Source: Thermohalobaculum sp039184865 (GTDB lineage: Bacteria > Pseudomonadota > Alphaproteobacteria > Rhodobacterales > Rhodobacteraceae). Taken from it: a stretch of 64,000 nucleotides of DNA. A program made the position numbers and the translations under genes. The stretch lies in the NCBI GenBank assembly GCA_039184865.1, contig JBCDAV010000003.1, positions 186,001 to 250,000 of the forward strand. Direction: 5' to 3'. The notes under the pieces are model-generated. The model was given only the letters and a program-made list of their open reading frames with translations. It did not search any database and was not told the DNA's origin. This document shows, one piece after another, positions 17,199 to 26,216 of this stretch; position 1 is the first letter of the stretch, and every line of letters begins with the position of its first letter.

Positions 17199-18689
17199 AT
17201 GGCCAAGAAACAGAAGAAAGCGCCGAAGCCCAAGGCGGTGACGCCGCGCGGGTTCCGCGACTATTTCGGCGCCGAAGTGGCGCGCCGCAACGCGATGCTG
17301 GCGAAGATCACCGAGGTCTATCACGCCTACGGATTCGATCCGCTGGAAAGCTCGGCGGTCGAGACGGTCGAGGCGCTGGGCAAGTTCCTGCCAGATGTCG
17401 ACCGCCCGAACGAGGGTGTGTTCGCCTGGCAGGACGAGGACGAGACGTGGATGGCGCTGCGCTACGATCTGACGGCACCTCTGGCGCGGGTGTTTGCGCA
17501 GCACCGGCGTGATCTGCCGTCGCCTTATCGCCGCTATGCGGTCGGGCCGGTGTGGCGCAACGAGAAACCGGGACCGGGGCGGTACCGTCAGTTCTATCAG
17601 TGCGATGCCGATACGGTGGGAGCCCCTTACGTGGCCGCCGATGCCGAGATCTGCATGATGCTGGGCGATGCCTTGGAGAATGCTGGAATCAAACGCGGCG
17701 ACTATGTCGTCCGGATCAACAACCGCAAGGTTCTGAACGGTGTGATGGAGGCAATCGGCGTCCTGAACCCGGACGAGCCGGACGCGATGGCCTTCGAACG
17801 CGGCATCGTGCTGCGCGCGATCGACAAGCTGGACCGGTTGGGCGAGGGCGGTGTGCGCGCACTGTTGGGCGAGGGCCGAAAGGACGAGTCCGGCGACTAC
17901 ACCAAAGGTGCGGGCCTGTCGGTGGAGCAAGCCGAGATCATAATGGGCTTCGTCTCGGCCAGCCGCGAGACGGCCGCCGCGACATGTGCGCGGCTGCAGG
18001 AGCTTGTCGGTTCGTCCATCACCGGCGCCGAAGGGGTGACCGAGCTGGAAACGATCGGTGAGTTGGTCGGGGCTCAGGGCTATGGCGACCGCATGCTGAT
18101 CGACCCGTCGGTCGTGCGCGGGCTCGGCTACTACACCGGGCCGGTCTACGAGGCGGAGCTGACCTTCGATATCGTCGACGAGGACGGCGAGACGCGACAG
18201 TTCGGCTCGGTGGCGGGTGGCGGACGTTACGACGACTTGGTGAAGCGGTTCACCGGTGAGACCGTCGCCGCCACGGGGATATCGATCGGCGTCGACCGCC
18301 TGCTGGCCGCCCTGGCGGTCGGGCGCCAGGACGAGGTCGCGCAAGGCCCAGTGGTCATCGTGGCGATGGATCGTGCGGAGATGGCAGCCTATCAGAGCAT
18401 GTGCGGCGAGTTGCGCAACGCCGGAATCCGCGCCGAGGTCTTCATGGGCGGCGGCAACATGGCCCGGCAGTTGAAGTACGCGGATGCACGGTCTGCTCCG
18501 GTCGCGATCATCGAAGGCAGCGACGAACGCGACGCCGGACAGGTGACGCTCAAGGACCTCGCGCTCGGCGCGCGGTTGGCAGCCGAGATCGAGACGAATG
18601 AGGAATGGAAAGCGCAACCGGCTCAAACCACGGTGGCGCGCTCAGATCTCGTCGCCGAGGTCCGCAAGATGATCGCGCGCGCCGACTGA
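17199..18689 (+). CDS. hisS: Histidine--tRNA ligase
   Basis: Class II synthetase charging tRNA-His, 496 residues, longer than the roughly 420 of E. coli as in the alphaproteobacterial form. Motifs: TPRGFRDYF (near 17), YDLTAPLARVFA (near 88), motif 2 GPVWRNEKPGPGRYRQFYQCDAD (split across 114-136), and the histidine-binding GLGYYTGPVYE (near 308) with GGGRYDDL. Its C-terminal anticodon domain is complete. The ATG at 17199 starts a basic KKQKKAPKP tail; an upstream in-frame ATG at 17100 has no support. Three bases separate its stop from hisZ, so it heads the hisS-hisZ-hisG operon. Confidence 0.96.
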   Translation: MAKKQKKAPKPKAVTPRGFRDYFGAEVARRNAMLAKITEVYHAYGFDPLESSAVETVEALGKFLPDVDRPNEGVFAWQDEDETWMALRYDLTAPLARVFAQHRRDLPSPYRRYAVGPVWRNEKPGPGRYRQFYQCDADTVGAPYVAADAEICMMLGDALENAGIKRGDYVVRINNRKVLNGVMEAIGVLNPDEPDAMAFERGIVLRAIDKLDRLGEGGVRALLGEGRKDESGDYTKGAGLSVEQAEIIMGFVSASRETAAATCARLQELVGSSITGAEGVTELETIGELVGAQGYGDRMLIDPSVVRGLGYYTGPVYEAELTFDIVDEDGETRQFGSVAGGGRYDDLVKRFTGETVAATGISIGVDRLLAALAVGRQDEVAQGPVVIVAMDRAEMAAYQSMCGELRNAGIRAEVFMGGGNMARQLKYADARSAPVAIIEGSDERDAGQVTLKDLALGARLAAEIETNEEWKAQPAQTTVARSDLVAEVRKMIARAD

Positions 18690-18692
18690 GCC

Positions 18693-19805
18693 ATGCTCGC
18701 CGCACCCAGATCCGGAGCCGATCAAGCGGCACTCGACCGTGCCATTTCTGTTCTGGCCGAGCACTTCGCGGACAGCGGGGCGACGCGGCTGGATCTGCCG
18801 CACATCTATCAAGCCGATGGACTTCTCGATCTCTACGGTGAGGATCTTCGCGCCCGCGCTTTCGTATATCCGGATCCTGACCAGGGCAGAGAGCTTTGCC
18901 TGCGGCCCGATTTTACCGTGCCGGTCGCACTGGCGCACGCGGACCAAGGTTGGGATCAGGTCGCGTCATACACCTATCAGGGGCCGGTCTTCCGGCGCCA
19001 ACCGCCGGGCCTCCAGCGCCCGGTCGAATACATGCAGGCCGGCATCGAGCGCTTCGGCGACACAGACCGCATCGCCGCCGAAGTCGGTGTGTTCAAATCG
19101 CTGTATCGGGGATTATCGGAACTGGATCTGGATGAGCCCGAGGTCACGATCGGCGATCTGTCCATCCCGTTTGCAATCCTAAACGCGCTGGACATGCCCG
19201 AGCATCGCCGCGCCAGTCTGCGACGCCACTTTTGGCGCCCCAACCGGTTCCGCGATCTGTTGGAGCGGGCACAGACACCATCTAAGGCACGGAAAGTCCC
19301 TGGGGACGAACTCGATCAGCGCGTCAACGAAGCCGGAGAGATCGTTGGACTGCGCTCGATCACCGATGTCACGAAACGTCTGATCAGGCTCGCAGGCGCC
19401 CGCAACGATGCGCCAGTGCGCCCGGAACAGGCTCAGTTGATCGACCGCGTCCTCCAGATCCGCGCCCCGGCACGAAGCGCACTCATTGAGCTTGAGAAAA
19501 TCAGCGGGACGGCAGGTGTCGACCTGTCGGCGATCATCGAGACACTGGCGAAGCGTCTGGAAGCCTTGGACGTCGCGGGGATTGGGATGGACCGCGTGGT
19601 CTTCGACGCGTCATTCGGCAGGAACCTTGAATATTATGACGGGTTCGTCTTCGAACTCAGGGCGCCCGGCGATCCGCACGGTCATCCGCCTCTGGCGGGC
19701 GGCGGACGTTACGACGCCATGACGACCCGGCTCGGCTCACCAGCGCCTGTGCCTGCCGTCGGCGGTATCATCCGGCCCGAAGCCGTGCTCGAGGCGCTGG
19801 CATGA
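18693..19805 (+). CDS. hisZ: ATP phosphoribosyltransferase regulatory subunit
   Basis: HisZ is a catalytically inactive HisRS-like protein that combines with short-form HisG to give an active, histidine-inhibited first enzyme of histidine synthesis. The 370 residues keep the class II synthetase core: LCLRPDFTVPVA (near 69), YQGPVFRRQ (near 94), YMQAGIERFG (near 111) and GGGRYDAM near the C-terminus. They lack the histidine-tRNA ligase anticodon domain. It starts three bases after hisS and its last four bases overlap hisG (ATGA). The neighbours make this assignment firm. Confidence 0.95.
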   Translation: MLAAPRSGADQAALDRAISVLAEHFADSGATRLDLPHIYQADGLLDLYGEDLRARAFVYPDPDQGRELCLRPDFTVPVALAHADQGWDQVASYTYQGPVFRRQPPGLQRPVEYMQAGIERFGDTDRIAAEVGVFKSLYRGLSELDLDEPEVTIGDLSIPFAILNALDMPEHRRASLRRHFWRPNRFRDLLERAQTPSKARKVPGDELDQRVNEAGEIVGLRSITDVTKRLIRLAGARNDAPVRPEQAQLIDRVLQIRAPARSALIELEKISGTAGVDLSAIIETLAKRLEALDVAGIGMDRVVFDASFGRNLEYYDGFVFELRAPGDPHGHPPLAGGGRYDAMTTRLGSPAPVPAVGGIIRPEAVLEALA

Positions 19806-20515
19806 GCGCGCTCACGATCGGTCTGCCCTCGAAGGGCCGCTTGCAAGAGGACACGATCGCTTGGTTCGCCGAGCGAGGCCTTGAGATTGTGCGCGACGGC
19901 ACTGAGCGCGAGTATTCGGCCTCAGTGAAAGGCTTCGGCGATGTGACGGTTCAATTGCTTTCTGCAGGAGAGATTCCGCGCGAACTCGCAGCCGGGCGCA
20001 TTCACATGGGCGTCACCGGACGCGACTTGATCCACGAACGCATTCCAAATCTCGAGGCTGTTATCGACATGCGGTTTGCGATGGGCTTTGGACATGCCGA
20101 CCTGATCGTGGCGGTTCCCGCTTTCTGGATCGACGTTGTCGACATGCATGATCTGGACGAGGTTGCGCACGATTTTCGCGAAGCACACGGCTATCCGCTG
20201 CGCATCGCGACCAAGTACCATAATCTCGCGCGCCAGTTCCTGAACGAGAAAGGCGTTGCCGAGTATAGGCTTGTGGACAGTCAGGGCGCGACCGAGGCCG
20301 CCCCGAAAAACCTGAACGCCGAGGCGATCATCGACATCACATCGTCGGGAGAGACCCTGCGCGCGAACCATCTAAAAATGCTCGAAGATGGGTTGATCCT
20401 GGCCAGCGAGGCGATGCTCTGTCTGAGCCGGTCAGCGGAATGGGACGGTGTCTCATCCGAGACCAAGACGCGGATCTCCGATCAACTGGGTATCGACAGA
20501 ATTGAGCCGACGTAA
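19802..20515 (+). CDS. hisG: ATP phosphoribosyltransferase, short form
   Basis: First committed step of histidine synthesis: ATP plus PRPP to phosphoribosyl-ATP. At 237 residues it is the HisG-S form, which needs HisZ. Visible blocks are IGLPSKGRLQEDT at the N-terminus, AGRIHMGVTGRDLI near 62, the MGFGHADL loop near 96, and the PRPP-binding EAIIDITSSGETLRANHL near 180. It lacks the C-terminal ACT-like regulatory domain of the long form, as expected. Start overlaps the hisZ stop. A GC-rich hairpin lies 120 bases downstream. Confidence 0.96.
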   Translation: MSALTIGLPSKGRLQEDTIAWFAERGLEIVRDGTEREYSASVKGFGDVTVQLLSAGEIPRELAAGRIHMGVTGRDLIHERIPNLEAVIDMRFAMGFGHADLIVAVPAFWIDVVDMHDLDEVAHDFREAHGYPLRIATKYHNLARQFLNEKGVAEYRLVDSQGATEAAPKNLNAEAIIDITSSGETLRANHLKMLEDGLILASEAMLCLSRSAEWDGVSSETKTRISDQLGIDRIEPT

Positions 20516-20635
20516 TCGCCGGTCAGGTTGTGGCGGGGATCGCTTCGTTCGGCGGGTCAATGAAATTTTAATCAACGTCAATGTATACAGGCGCCAGCGA
20601 GAGTTGTGATTTCAGTAGACAATCACTATAAGTAA

Positions 20636-20661
20636 CCCCGGCAGGCGGCCACCTGCCGGGG
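20636..20661. terminator. Perfect 10-bp hairpin between hisG and the convergent micro-gene
   Basis: ccccggcagg (20636-20645) pairs exactly with cctgccgggg (20652-20661) around a six-base loop. It is followed by short U-containing but not U-run sequence on both sides (TTACTTA on the minus strand, TCTCTCAT on the plus strand). It sits between hisG (+) and a possible micro-gene (-) and could end both transcripts. The weak T-tracts keep confidence moderate. Confidence 0.6.
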
Positions 20662-20676
20662 TCTCTCATAACTCGG

Positions 20677-20766
20677 TTAACCCCCGAGAATGAGTTTCAC
20701 GAGAGTGCCGATCGTGCCGACGGCACCGATCACCACCATCGCGATGCGATAGTTGCGGATGCTCAG
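20677..20766 (-). CDS. Possible 29-residue hydrophobic micro-protein
   Basis: An open frame too short for usual gene calling. A strong GGGAGGTGAT ribosome site precedes an in-frame CTG (codon at 20766-20764). The next codons read SIRNYRIAM, then a hydrophobic stretch rich in Val, Ile and Gly (VVIGAVGTIGTLV) and KLILGG before TAA. That is one membrane helix with a basic N-terminus. A 10-bp GC hairpin follows 16 bases after the stop, and an AT-rich promoter-like stretch (around 20811-20833) precedes it. A CTG start is rare; GTG at 20775 or ATG at codon 9 are alternatives. I do not recognise the family. The support is the ribosome site, hairpin and composition. Confidence 0.45.
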   Translation of the reverse strand: MSIRNYRIAMVVIGAVGTIGTLVKLILGG

Positions 20767-20917
20767 TGATATCACCTCCCTTCGCCGCGAGGTTTCGCGG
20801 TGAAGACAGGTTTAGTTTAAATTCGTTTAAAATGCGTTCGCATGGCCAAACCACCGGTCGGGTTTCCGAAGGATTGGCGCGCTTTCAACGACCGACGATG
20901 CGCCCGGAAAACCCGCG

Positions 20918-21058
20918 TCAGGTTTGGGTCAGTGCGAGAAAGGCGAGCGCGATGAAGATGATCACCAGCGCATAAACCGTCAATCGCATGAAGCCCGCGA
21001 ACATCTTCTCTTGCTCGGTCACGTCCATCGACCCGTGCTCATGCTCGTTTTCGGCCAT
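20918..21058 (-). CDS. aa3-type cytochrome c oxidase subunit IV
   Basis: A 46-residue single-helix membrane protein. It reads MAENEHEHGSMDVTEQEKMF, then a helix (about residues 22-42) ending in FLALTQT. The HGSMDVTEQEKxFAGF block is the hallmark of the small subunit IV of bacterial aa3 oxidases in alphaproteobacteria (Pfam COX4_pro_2). It stabilises or accompanies the main oxidase subunits, whose genes are not in this window, so it is a stand-alone accessory gene. The ATG at 21058 has GGGAGC about eight bases upstream; the frame runs on 15 codons further without support. It diverges from argG. Confidence 0.9.
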   Translation of the reverse strand: MAENEHEHGSMDVTEQEKMFAGFMRLTVYALVIIFIALAFLALTQT

Positions 21059-21220
21059 CGCCTTGCTCCCAGCTACCTGCGCCCAATTTCTTAACGCCAG
21101 CACTCGCTAATATTCAATTGATCACGTGATGGCGTGTTGCCGCATTTCCCGACCTTAACGCTGTCTTGCGGCGTCGTGCCCGCGCCGTTAAACCGCCGCG
21201 CGGCAGGAACGGAGAACACC

Positions 21221-22432
21221 ATGTCTAACCCTAAGAAAGTCGTGCTGGCCTATTCCGGCGGGCTCGACACCTCGATCATTCTGAAATGGCTGAAGGTCGA
21301 GTATGGCTGCGAGGTGGTGACGTTCACCGCCGATCTCGGTCAGGGAGAGGAACTGGAGCCGGCCCGCAAGAAGGCCGAGGACATGGGAGCCGCGGCAATC
21401 TACGTCGAGGATCTGCGCGAGGAGTTCGTCAGCGATTTCGTGATGCCGATGTTTCGCGCGAACGCCGTCTACGAGGGGCAGTATCTGCTGGGGACGTCGA
21501 TCGCCCGCCCGCTGATCTCGAAGAGGCTGGTCGAGATCGCCCGTGCCGAGGGTGCCGATGCGATCGCCCACGGTGCGACCGGAAAGGGCAATGATCAGGT
21601 TCGCTTCGAACTCGCAGCCTACGCCCTTGAACCCGATATCAAGGTCGTCGCACCCTGGCGGGAATGGGACCTCACGTCGCGCACACGGCTAATCGAATGG
21701 GCCGAGGATCACCAGGTGGCCGTCCCGAAGGACAAGCGCGGCGAGGCACCCTTCAGCGTCGACGCCAACCTGCTGCACACCTCTTCGGAGGGCAAGGTCC
21801 TCGAAGACCCAGCGGTCGCCGCTCCGGATTACGTCTATCAGCGCACGGTCGATCCCGAAGCCGCGCCGGATAAAGCGGAGTTCATCGAGATCGAATTCGC
21901 CAAGGGCGACCCAGTCGCGGTGGACGGCGAGGCGTTGTCACCGGCGGCCATGCTGACACGGCTGAACGAGCTGGGTGGCAAACACGGGATCGGCCGGCTC
22001 GATCTGGTCGAAGGTCGCTATGTCGGCATGAAGTCTCGCGGCATTTACGAGACGCCGGGCGGCACGATCTGGCTGGCCGCCCACCGCGGGATCGAGTCGA
22101 TCACGCTCGATCGGGGAGCGGCGCACCTGAAGGACGAGTTGATGCCACGCTACGCCGAACTGATCTATTACGGCTACTGGTTCAGCCCGGAACGCGAGAT
22201 GCTGCAAGCGGCGATCGACCGGTCTCAGGAGCATGTCGAGGGCACTGTCCGTTTGAAGCTTTACAAAGGGTCGGTCGACGTGGTCGGGCGCTGGTCCGAC
22301 AAGTCCTTGTACTCCGAACAGCACGTAACGTTCGAGGAAGACGCCGGCGCATACGATCAGGCGGATGCGCAGGGCTTTATCAAGCTGAATGCTCTGCGTT
22401 TGCGGCTGCTTGCAATGCGCGACAAGCGCTAA
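21221..22432 (+). CDS. argG: Argininosuccinate synthase
   Basis: Seventh step of arginine synthesis: ATP-dependent joining of citrulline and aspartate. 403 residues, the usual length. It has the ATP-pyrophosphatase P-loop AYSGGLDTS (near 9), TADLGQGEE (near 35), the GTSIARPLI block (near 90), AHGATGKGNDQVRFE (near 112), and the C-terminal KLYKGSVDVVGR (near 355). GGAG precedes the ATG at 21221 by about six bases, and the longer in-frame start is not family-like. It stands alone, with the convergent lipoprotein gene only six bases away, so no terminator separates them. Confidence 0.97.
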   Translation: MSNPKKVVLAYSGGLDTSIILKWLKVEYGCEVVTFTADLGQGEELEPARKKAEDMGAAAIYVEDLREEFVSDFVMPMFRANAVYEGQYLLGTSIARPLISKRLVEIARAEGADAIAHGATGKGNDQVRFELAAYALEPDIKVVAPWREWDLTSRTRLIEWAEDHQVAVPKDKRGEAPFSVDANLLHTSSEGKVLEDPAVAAPDYVYQRTVDPEAAPDKAEFIEIEFAKGDPVAVDGEALSPAAMLTRLNELGGKHGIGRLDLVEGRYVGMKSRGIYETPGGTIWLAAHRGIESITLDRGAAHLKDELMPRYAELIYYGYWFSPEREMLQAAIDRSQEHVEGTVRLKLYKGSVDVVGRWSDKSLYSEQHVTFEEDAGAYDQADAQGFIKLNALRLRLLAMRDKR

Positions 22433-22438
22433 CGCAAG

Positions 22439-22882
22439 TCAGTCTACGACGCGGAAGTAGGTCTTTCCCCAGCGGACTTCAGGTTCGACGAACTTGAACG
22501 CGGCCTCCCACGGCACGTCGGTCAGCACGCAACTGGCCGAGGCATTCGGGTGCGCATCGTCGACAAATCCACCGCGCGTGAAGAAATCGATACCGCGGAT
22601 CAGTGTTTCACCCGCGAACAGGATTTGCGCTGCTGCCAGCGCCTGAGAGTTGAGCTGGTCCACATAGGGGCTTTGCGTGCTCTTCTCGGCATAAGCGCCG
22701 CAAAGCCCAACCTTGCCCTGCTCCTCGAATGTTTTGAAGGCTACGTGCATACGGTCGTTCGAGTCCCAGACGAATGCACGCAATACGTAGTCCTGGGTCA
22801 CCGGCTGCGAAGGCAGACTCGCCGTGGTCAATTGCGTGCAACCCGTGATCATCACCATCAAACCTAAAATCAGCAACCGCAT
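22439..22882 (-). CDS. Hypothetical lipoprotein
   Basis: A 147-residue predicted lipoprotein of unknown function. The N-terminus MRLLILGLMVMITGC has a lipobox with Cys at residue 15. The mature part has blocks such as DYVLRAFVWDSNDRMHVAFK and GLCGAYAEKST, with two further cysteines (in GLCGAY and SASCVLTD) that could pair. Its end VRWGKTYFRVVD is hydrophobic/basic. I chose the ATG at 22882 because the lipobox follows at the right distance; the ATG at 22903 adds seven residues and lacks a ribosome site. It lies downstream of parE on the same strand (78-base gap) and converges on argG. Confidence 0.75.
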   Translation of the reverse strand: MRLLILGLMVMITGCTQLTTASLPSQPVTQDYVLRAFVWDSNDRMHVAFKTFEEQGKVGLCGAYAEKSTQSPYVDQLNSQALAAAQILFAGETLIRGIDFFTRGGFVDDAHPNASASCVLTDVPWEAAFKFVEPEVRWGKTYFRVVD

Positions 22883-22960
22883 TCGACCCCCCACACTTGC
22901 CATTTTGAAGGGTTAACAGATCAAGCAAAATCGCCGTGTGGGATTTGCCACATTCGTGGA

Positions 22961-24940
22961 TCAAACGTCGAGATCCTCGGCGAAGCGCGCATTCTCTTGG
23001 ATGTATTGAAAGCGCATTTCCGGCTTCTTGCCCATGAGACGTTCGACCAGACCGCCGGTCTCACCCTCGTCATCGGCGATGGAGACCCGGATGAGTCGCC
23101 GGGTTGCCGGATCCATCGTCGTCTCCTTGAGTTGCTTAGGCATCATCTCGCCCAGCCCCTTGAAACGCCCGACCTCGATCTTGCCCTTGCCGCCGAGGCC
23201 CTCGGCAAGCAGGCGATCCTTCTCGGCATCGTCCTGCGCGTAGGCTGTCTTCGTGCCCTGCGTCAGACGATAGAGCGGCGGAGCCGCGAGATAGAGGTGC
23301 CCGGCATCGATCATCGGCCGCATCTGTGTGAAGAAGAACGTCATCAGCAGCGCCGCAATATGCGCTCCATCGACGTCCGCGTCGGTCATGATGATGACCT
23401 TGTCATAACGCAGATCGTCGTTGCGATAGGATTTGCCCGGCGCGACTCCGAGCGCCTGCATCAGATCGTTGAGTTCCTGATTCTGGCTCAGCTTCGATGA
23501 GGCAGCACCCAGGACATTCAGGATCTTGCCGCGCAGAGGCAGCACAGCTTGAAGTTTGCGGTCGCGTGCCTGCTTGGCGGAGCCACCTGCCGAATCGCCC
23601 TCGACCAGAAAGATCTCCGATCCGTCGCGCACACCGGACGCGCAATCGGCGAGCTTGCCCGGCAGCCTCAGCTTCTTGGTCGCCGATTTGCGCTGGGTCT
23701 CTTTCTCCTGGCGCCGACGCATCCGGTCCTCGGCGCGTTCGATCAGGTAATCGAGGATCGCACCGGAGGTTTTCGGGTCGCCCGCCAGCCAGGTATCGAT
23801 GCGGTCGCGCACGGAGGCCTCGACCAGTTTCGACGCCTCGACGGTTGCCAAACGGTCCTTGGTCTGACCCACAAATTCCGGCTCACGGATGAACGCCGAG
23901 ATCATCGCGGCCGCCGTGCCCTGCACGTCCTCGCGGGTGATCTGAGCCGTCTTCTTGTTGCCGATCAGTTCGCCGTGGGCACGAATGCCCTTGACCACGG
24001 CGGTCCAGAAGCCGGCCTCGTGCGTGCCGCCCTCCGGCGTCGGGATGGTGTTGCAGTAGCTCGACGTTGCACCGTCGCGCGCGGGCGTCCACGCCAACGC
24101 CCATTCGACTGATCCGACCGCCCCGTTCTGGAACCGCTCCTTGAAGTCTACCTTCCCGGAGAACGGAGCGTCGCCGAAGAACTCCGTGCCCTCCAGCGTG
24201 TGCGTCAGGTAGTCAGCCAACCCACCGGGAAAGCGAAACGTGTCCTGCGCGGGTGTGTCGTCTTTCTCGCCGAGCAGTTCCGGCGCGCAACGCCAGCGGA
24301 TCTCGACGCCGCGGAAGAGATATGCCTTCGAACGCGCCATCCGGTAGAGCCGCGCCGGTTTCAATGCCGCGCGGGCGCCAAAGATCTCAGCATCGGGATG
24401 GAAGGTCACCATCGTGCCGCGGCGGTTCTGCGTCGGGCCAAGGTTTTGAAGGCCGCCCTGCGGGACACCGCGGGAGAATTCCTGTGCATAGAGTTGCTTG
24501 CCGCGTGCGACCTCGACGCGCAAATGATCCGAGAGTGCATTGACCACCGCTGCGCCGACGCCGTGCAGGCCACCAGAGGTCTCATAGGCCTTTCCGGAGA
24601 ATTTGCCGCCTGCGTGCAGCTTGGTGAACACGACTTCCAGCGCCGACTTGTCCTTGAACTTGGGGTGAGGATCGACCGGAATTCCGCGCCCGTTATCGGT
24701 AACGGTACAGGACCCGTCCGCGAGCAGCTCCACTTCGATCCGGCCTGCGTGTCCAGCCACGGCCTCGTCCATCGAGTTATCGAGGATCTCGGCGACAAGG
24801 TGGTGCAGCGCGCGCTCGTCGGTGCCGCCGATGTACATTCCGGGCCGCAACCGGACGGCTTCCATTTCCTCCAGCGCCTCGATTGCGCTGGCGTCGTAGT
24901 CCCGTTCGGGCTTGTCGTCCTCGAAGAGGTTGCCGTCCAT
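22961..24940 (-). CDS. parE: DNA topoisomerase IV subunit B
   Basis: ATPase subunit of topoisomerase IV, partner of ParC at 14.7-17.1 kb. The 659 residues include the GHKL ATPase (RPGMYIGGTDERALHHL near 33; Mg-binding EILDNSMDEA near 50; DNGRGIPVD near 84), the SGGLHGVGAAVVNALS loop near 122, and the TOPRIM domain with EGDSAGGSAKQARDR (near 443) and IMTDADVDGAHI (near 518). It lacks the roughly 170-residue insert of many GyrB proteins, which with the parC gene nearby supports ParE. Separate location of parC and parE is usual in alphaproteobacteria. Confidence 0.94.
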   Translation of the reverse strand: MDGNLFEDDKPERDYDASAIEALEEMEAVRLRPGMYIGGTDERALHHLVAEILDNSMDEAVAGHAGRIEVELLADGSCTVTDNGRGIPVDPHPKFKDKSALEVVFTKLHAGGKFSGKAYETSGGLHGVGAAVVNALSDHLRVEVARGKQLYAQEFSRGVPQGGLQNLGPTQNRRGTMVTFHPDAEIFGARAALKPARLYRMARSKAYLFRGVEIRWRCAPELLGEKDDTPAQDTFRFPGGLADYLTHTLEGTEFFGDAPFSGKVDFKERFQNGAVGSVEWALAWTPARDGATSSYCNTIPTPEGGTHEAGFWTAVVKGIRAHGELIGNKKTAQITREDVQGTAAAMISAFIREPEFVGQTKDRLATVEASKLVEASVRDRIDTWLAGDPKTSGAILDYLIERAEDRMRRRQEKETQRKSATKKLRLPGKLADCASGVRDGSEIFLVEGDSAGGSAKQARDRKLQAVLPLRGKILNVLGAASSKLSQNQELNDLMQALGVAPGKSYRNDDLRYDKVIIMTDADVDGAHIAALLMTFFFTQMRPMIDAGHLYLAAPPLYRLTQGTKTAYAQDDAEKDRLLAEGLGGKGKIEVGRFKGLGEMMPKQLKETTMDPATRRLIRVSIADDEGETGGLVERLMGKKPEMRFQYIQENARFAEDLDV

Positions 24941-25376
24941 GGGATGGTTCTCCCGACTCGTCGCTGCTCGAACCTGTACTATCGCAGAGACGGAAGGGTT
25001 AACGCAACATGTGGGGTGCGCTTGTTGATAAAGCGCGACCTGTAGGCGTTTCCTGCGCAGCGGATCTTTGGACTAGAGAGCGCTTTCGGGGAACTCTAAA
25101 GATTCCGGAACCCCAGTTTCGCCGCCGCTTTGGACGTGCTGACCTGATCACCGGCGCACGCGCAGTAGGTTCAGCAGATGAGATCGGCCTCGTTGGAAGC
25201 GACGAGGAAATCGTGCCCGTGGTGGGCATCAAAACAGTCCGGGGAAAAATACTACGTCGCGGGTGCAGATCGCGATCACGTTTGGCTACCGCAAGCGGCT
25301 GTTCCGGAACGATCGGGGACTTTTGGTGGATACGGGAAGAGATCGCGAAGCCGCACGGTCGCGCGCATTTCCTCCA
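24941..25376. other. Gene-poor stretch, 436 bases
   Basis: No convincing gene, tRNA or repeat was seen. Open frames on either strand are rich in Arg and Ser, have no ribosome site and overlap the flanking gene, so they look like chance. One minus-strand stretch (around 25160-25240) reads with protein-like composition between two stops but has no start codon; it could be a relic. The segment holds the 3' flank of the lone 279-residue gene and the upstream region of parE. Confidence 0.5.
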
Positions 25377-26216
25377 TCAGTACATCGGTTCGGCAGCCAC
25401 GACGTTCTCCTCCAGCCAGGATTCCTGCTCGGATGTGAACCCGAGATTGTACTGGCGTTTAACTTCGTGACCGCCCGAGGTCGGCAATTCCAGGCGCGCC
25501 AGCATGATCTCGGGATCGCTGATATTGGGATCTTCCTCGGCGAACTCTTCGCGGTGCCACGCGACCGCATCGGGATTGTGTTGCACACCGGGCATCTTGT
25601 GCGGCTTCATCCAGCGCGGCGCGAAATGGTCTTTCGGCGCCTCGGAGAACCAGAAGCGCATGATCACATCGTCCGGGCTGCTGGCCTTGTCGTTCTCGAA
25701 TTTGCGGCACTTCATTAGCGAGGTCGAAAACCAAAGCCGGTAGTTGTCTGTTCCAACGTAACGCAGCGCGGCGCCGAGGCGGATCTTCCCGCCGGTTCCG
25801 TTGGCGTATCGTCCTTGCTGCGGCTTGTCGTGTCGCCAATCGGCGAAGATGGCCTGCCACTCACCCAGCGACATCTTCCGGTAGTGAGCGCGGTGATTGA
25901 CCGGTTGGTCGTCCAGTAACCGCCGGGCGGCGAGGGCAGCCCGCATCCGCTTTCGTTCGTTTGCCGAATCGACTTTGCGCTGGAGTTGCTTCAGCCGCTC
26001 GGTCGCGATCTTGAGCCAGTAATTCTTGGCGTCCTCAAGAATTTCAATAGTTGTCTTGCCATCCGGCTTTCTGGTGTAGGTCGCCCCACCGGAGATCCCG
26101 GCCAGATGCGTTTCCATGTTATCGATCGCTTTCTTCGCAGCGTAAACGTTGCCGGGGTCCACGATGTCGAAGAATTGGTGGTCGATACGTGCTTTGACGT
26201 CATCGGGTAGTGCCAT
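25377..26216 (-). CDS. Unrecognised 279-residue protein
   Basis: I do not recognise this protein. It is soluble-looking, without a signal peptide or membrane helix. The N-terminal third is predicted helical and charged (for example EILEDAKNYWLKIATERLKQL near 59-80). The middle has a Trp/Tyr-rich part (GEWQAIFADWRHD near 118; RYVGTDNYRLWFSTS near 152). The C-terminal part has RFWFSEAPKDHF, RWMKPHKMPGVQHNP and WHREEFAEED, and it ends SWLEENVVAAEPMY. GGGGAG lies about ten bases before the ATG at 26216. It stands alone between stretches of 436 and 508 bases without genes, which is unlike the dense neighbourhood and suggests a recent acquisition or a decayed locus. Confidence 0.7.
   Translation of the reverse strand: MALPDDVKARIDHQFFDIVDPGNVYAAKKAIDNMETHLAGISGGATYTRKPDGKTTIEILEDAKNYWLKIATERLKQLQRKVDSANERKRMRAALAARRLLDDQPVNHRAHYRKMSLGEWQAIFADWRHDKPQQGRYANGTGGKIRLGAALRYVGTDNYRLWFSTSLMKCRKFENDKASSPDDVIMRFWFSEAPKDHFAPRWMKPHKMPGVQHNPDAVAWHREEFAEEDPNISDPEIMLARLELPTSGGHEVKRQYNLGFTSEQESWLEENVVAAEPMY

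Noticed and set aside
17151..18626. A 491-codon minus-strand frame opposite hisS
   Set aside because: Antisense shadow of a well-supported synthetase gene.
25009..25470. A 153-codon plus-strand frame in the gene-poor stretch
   Set aside because: No ribosome site or family, Arg/Ser-rich, and it runs into the end of the opposite-strand gene.
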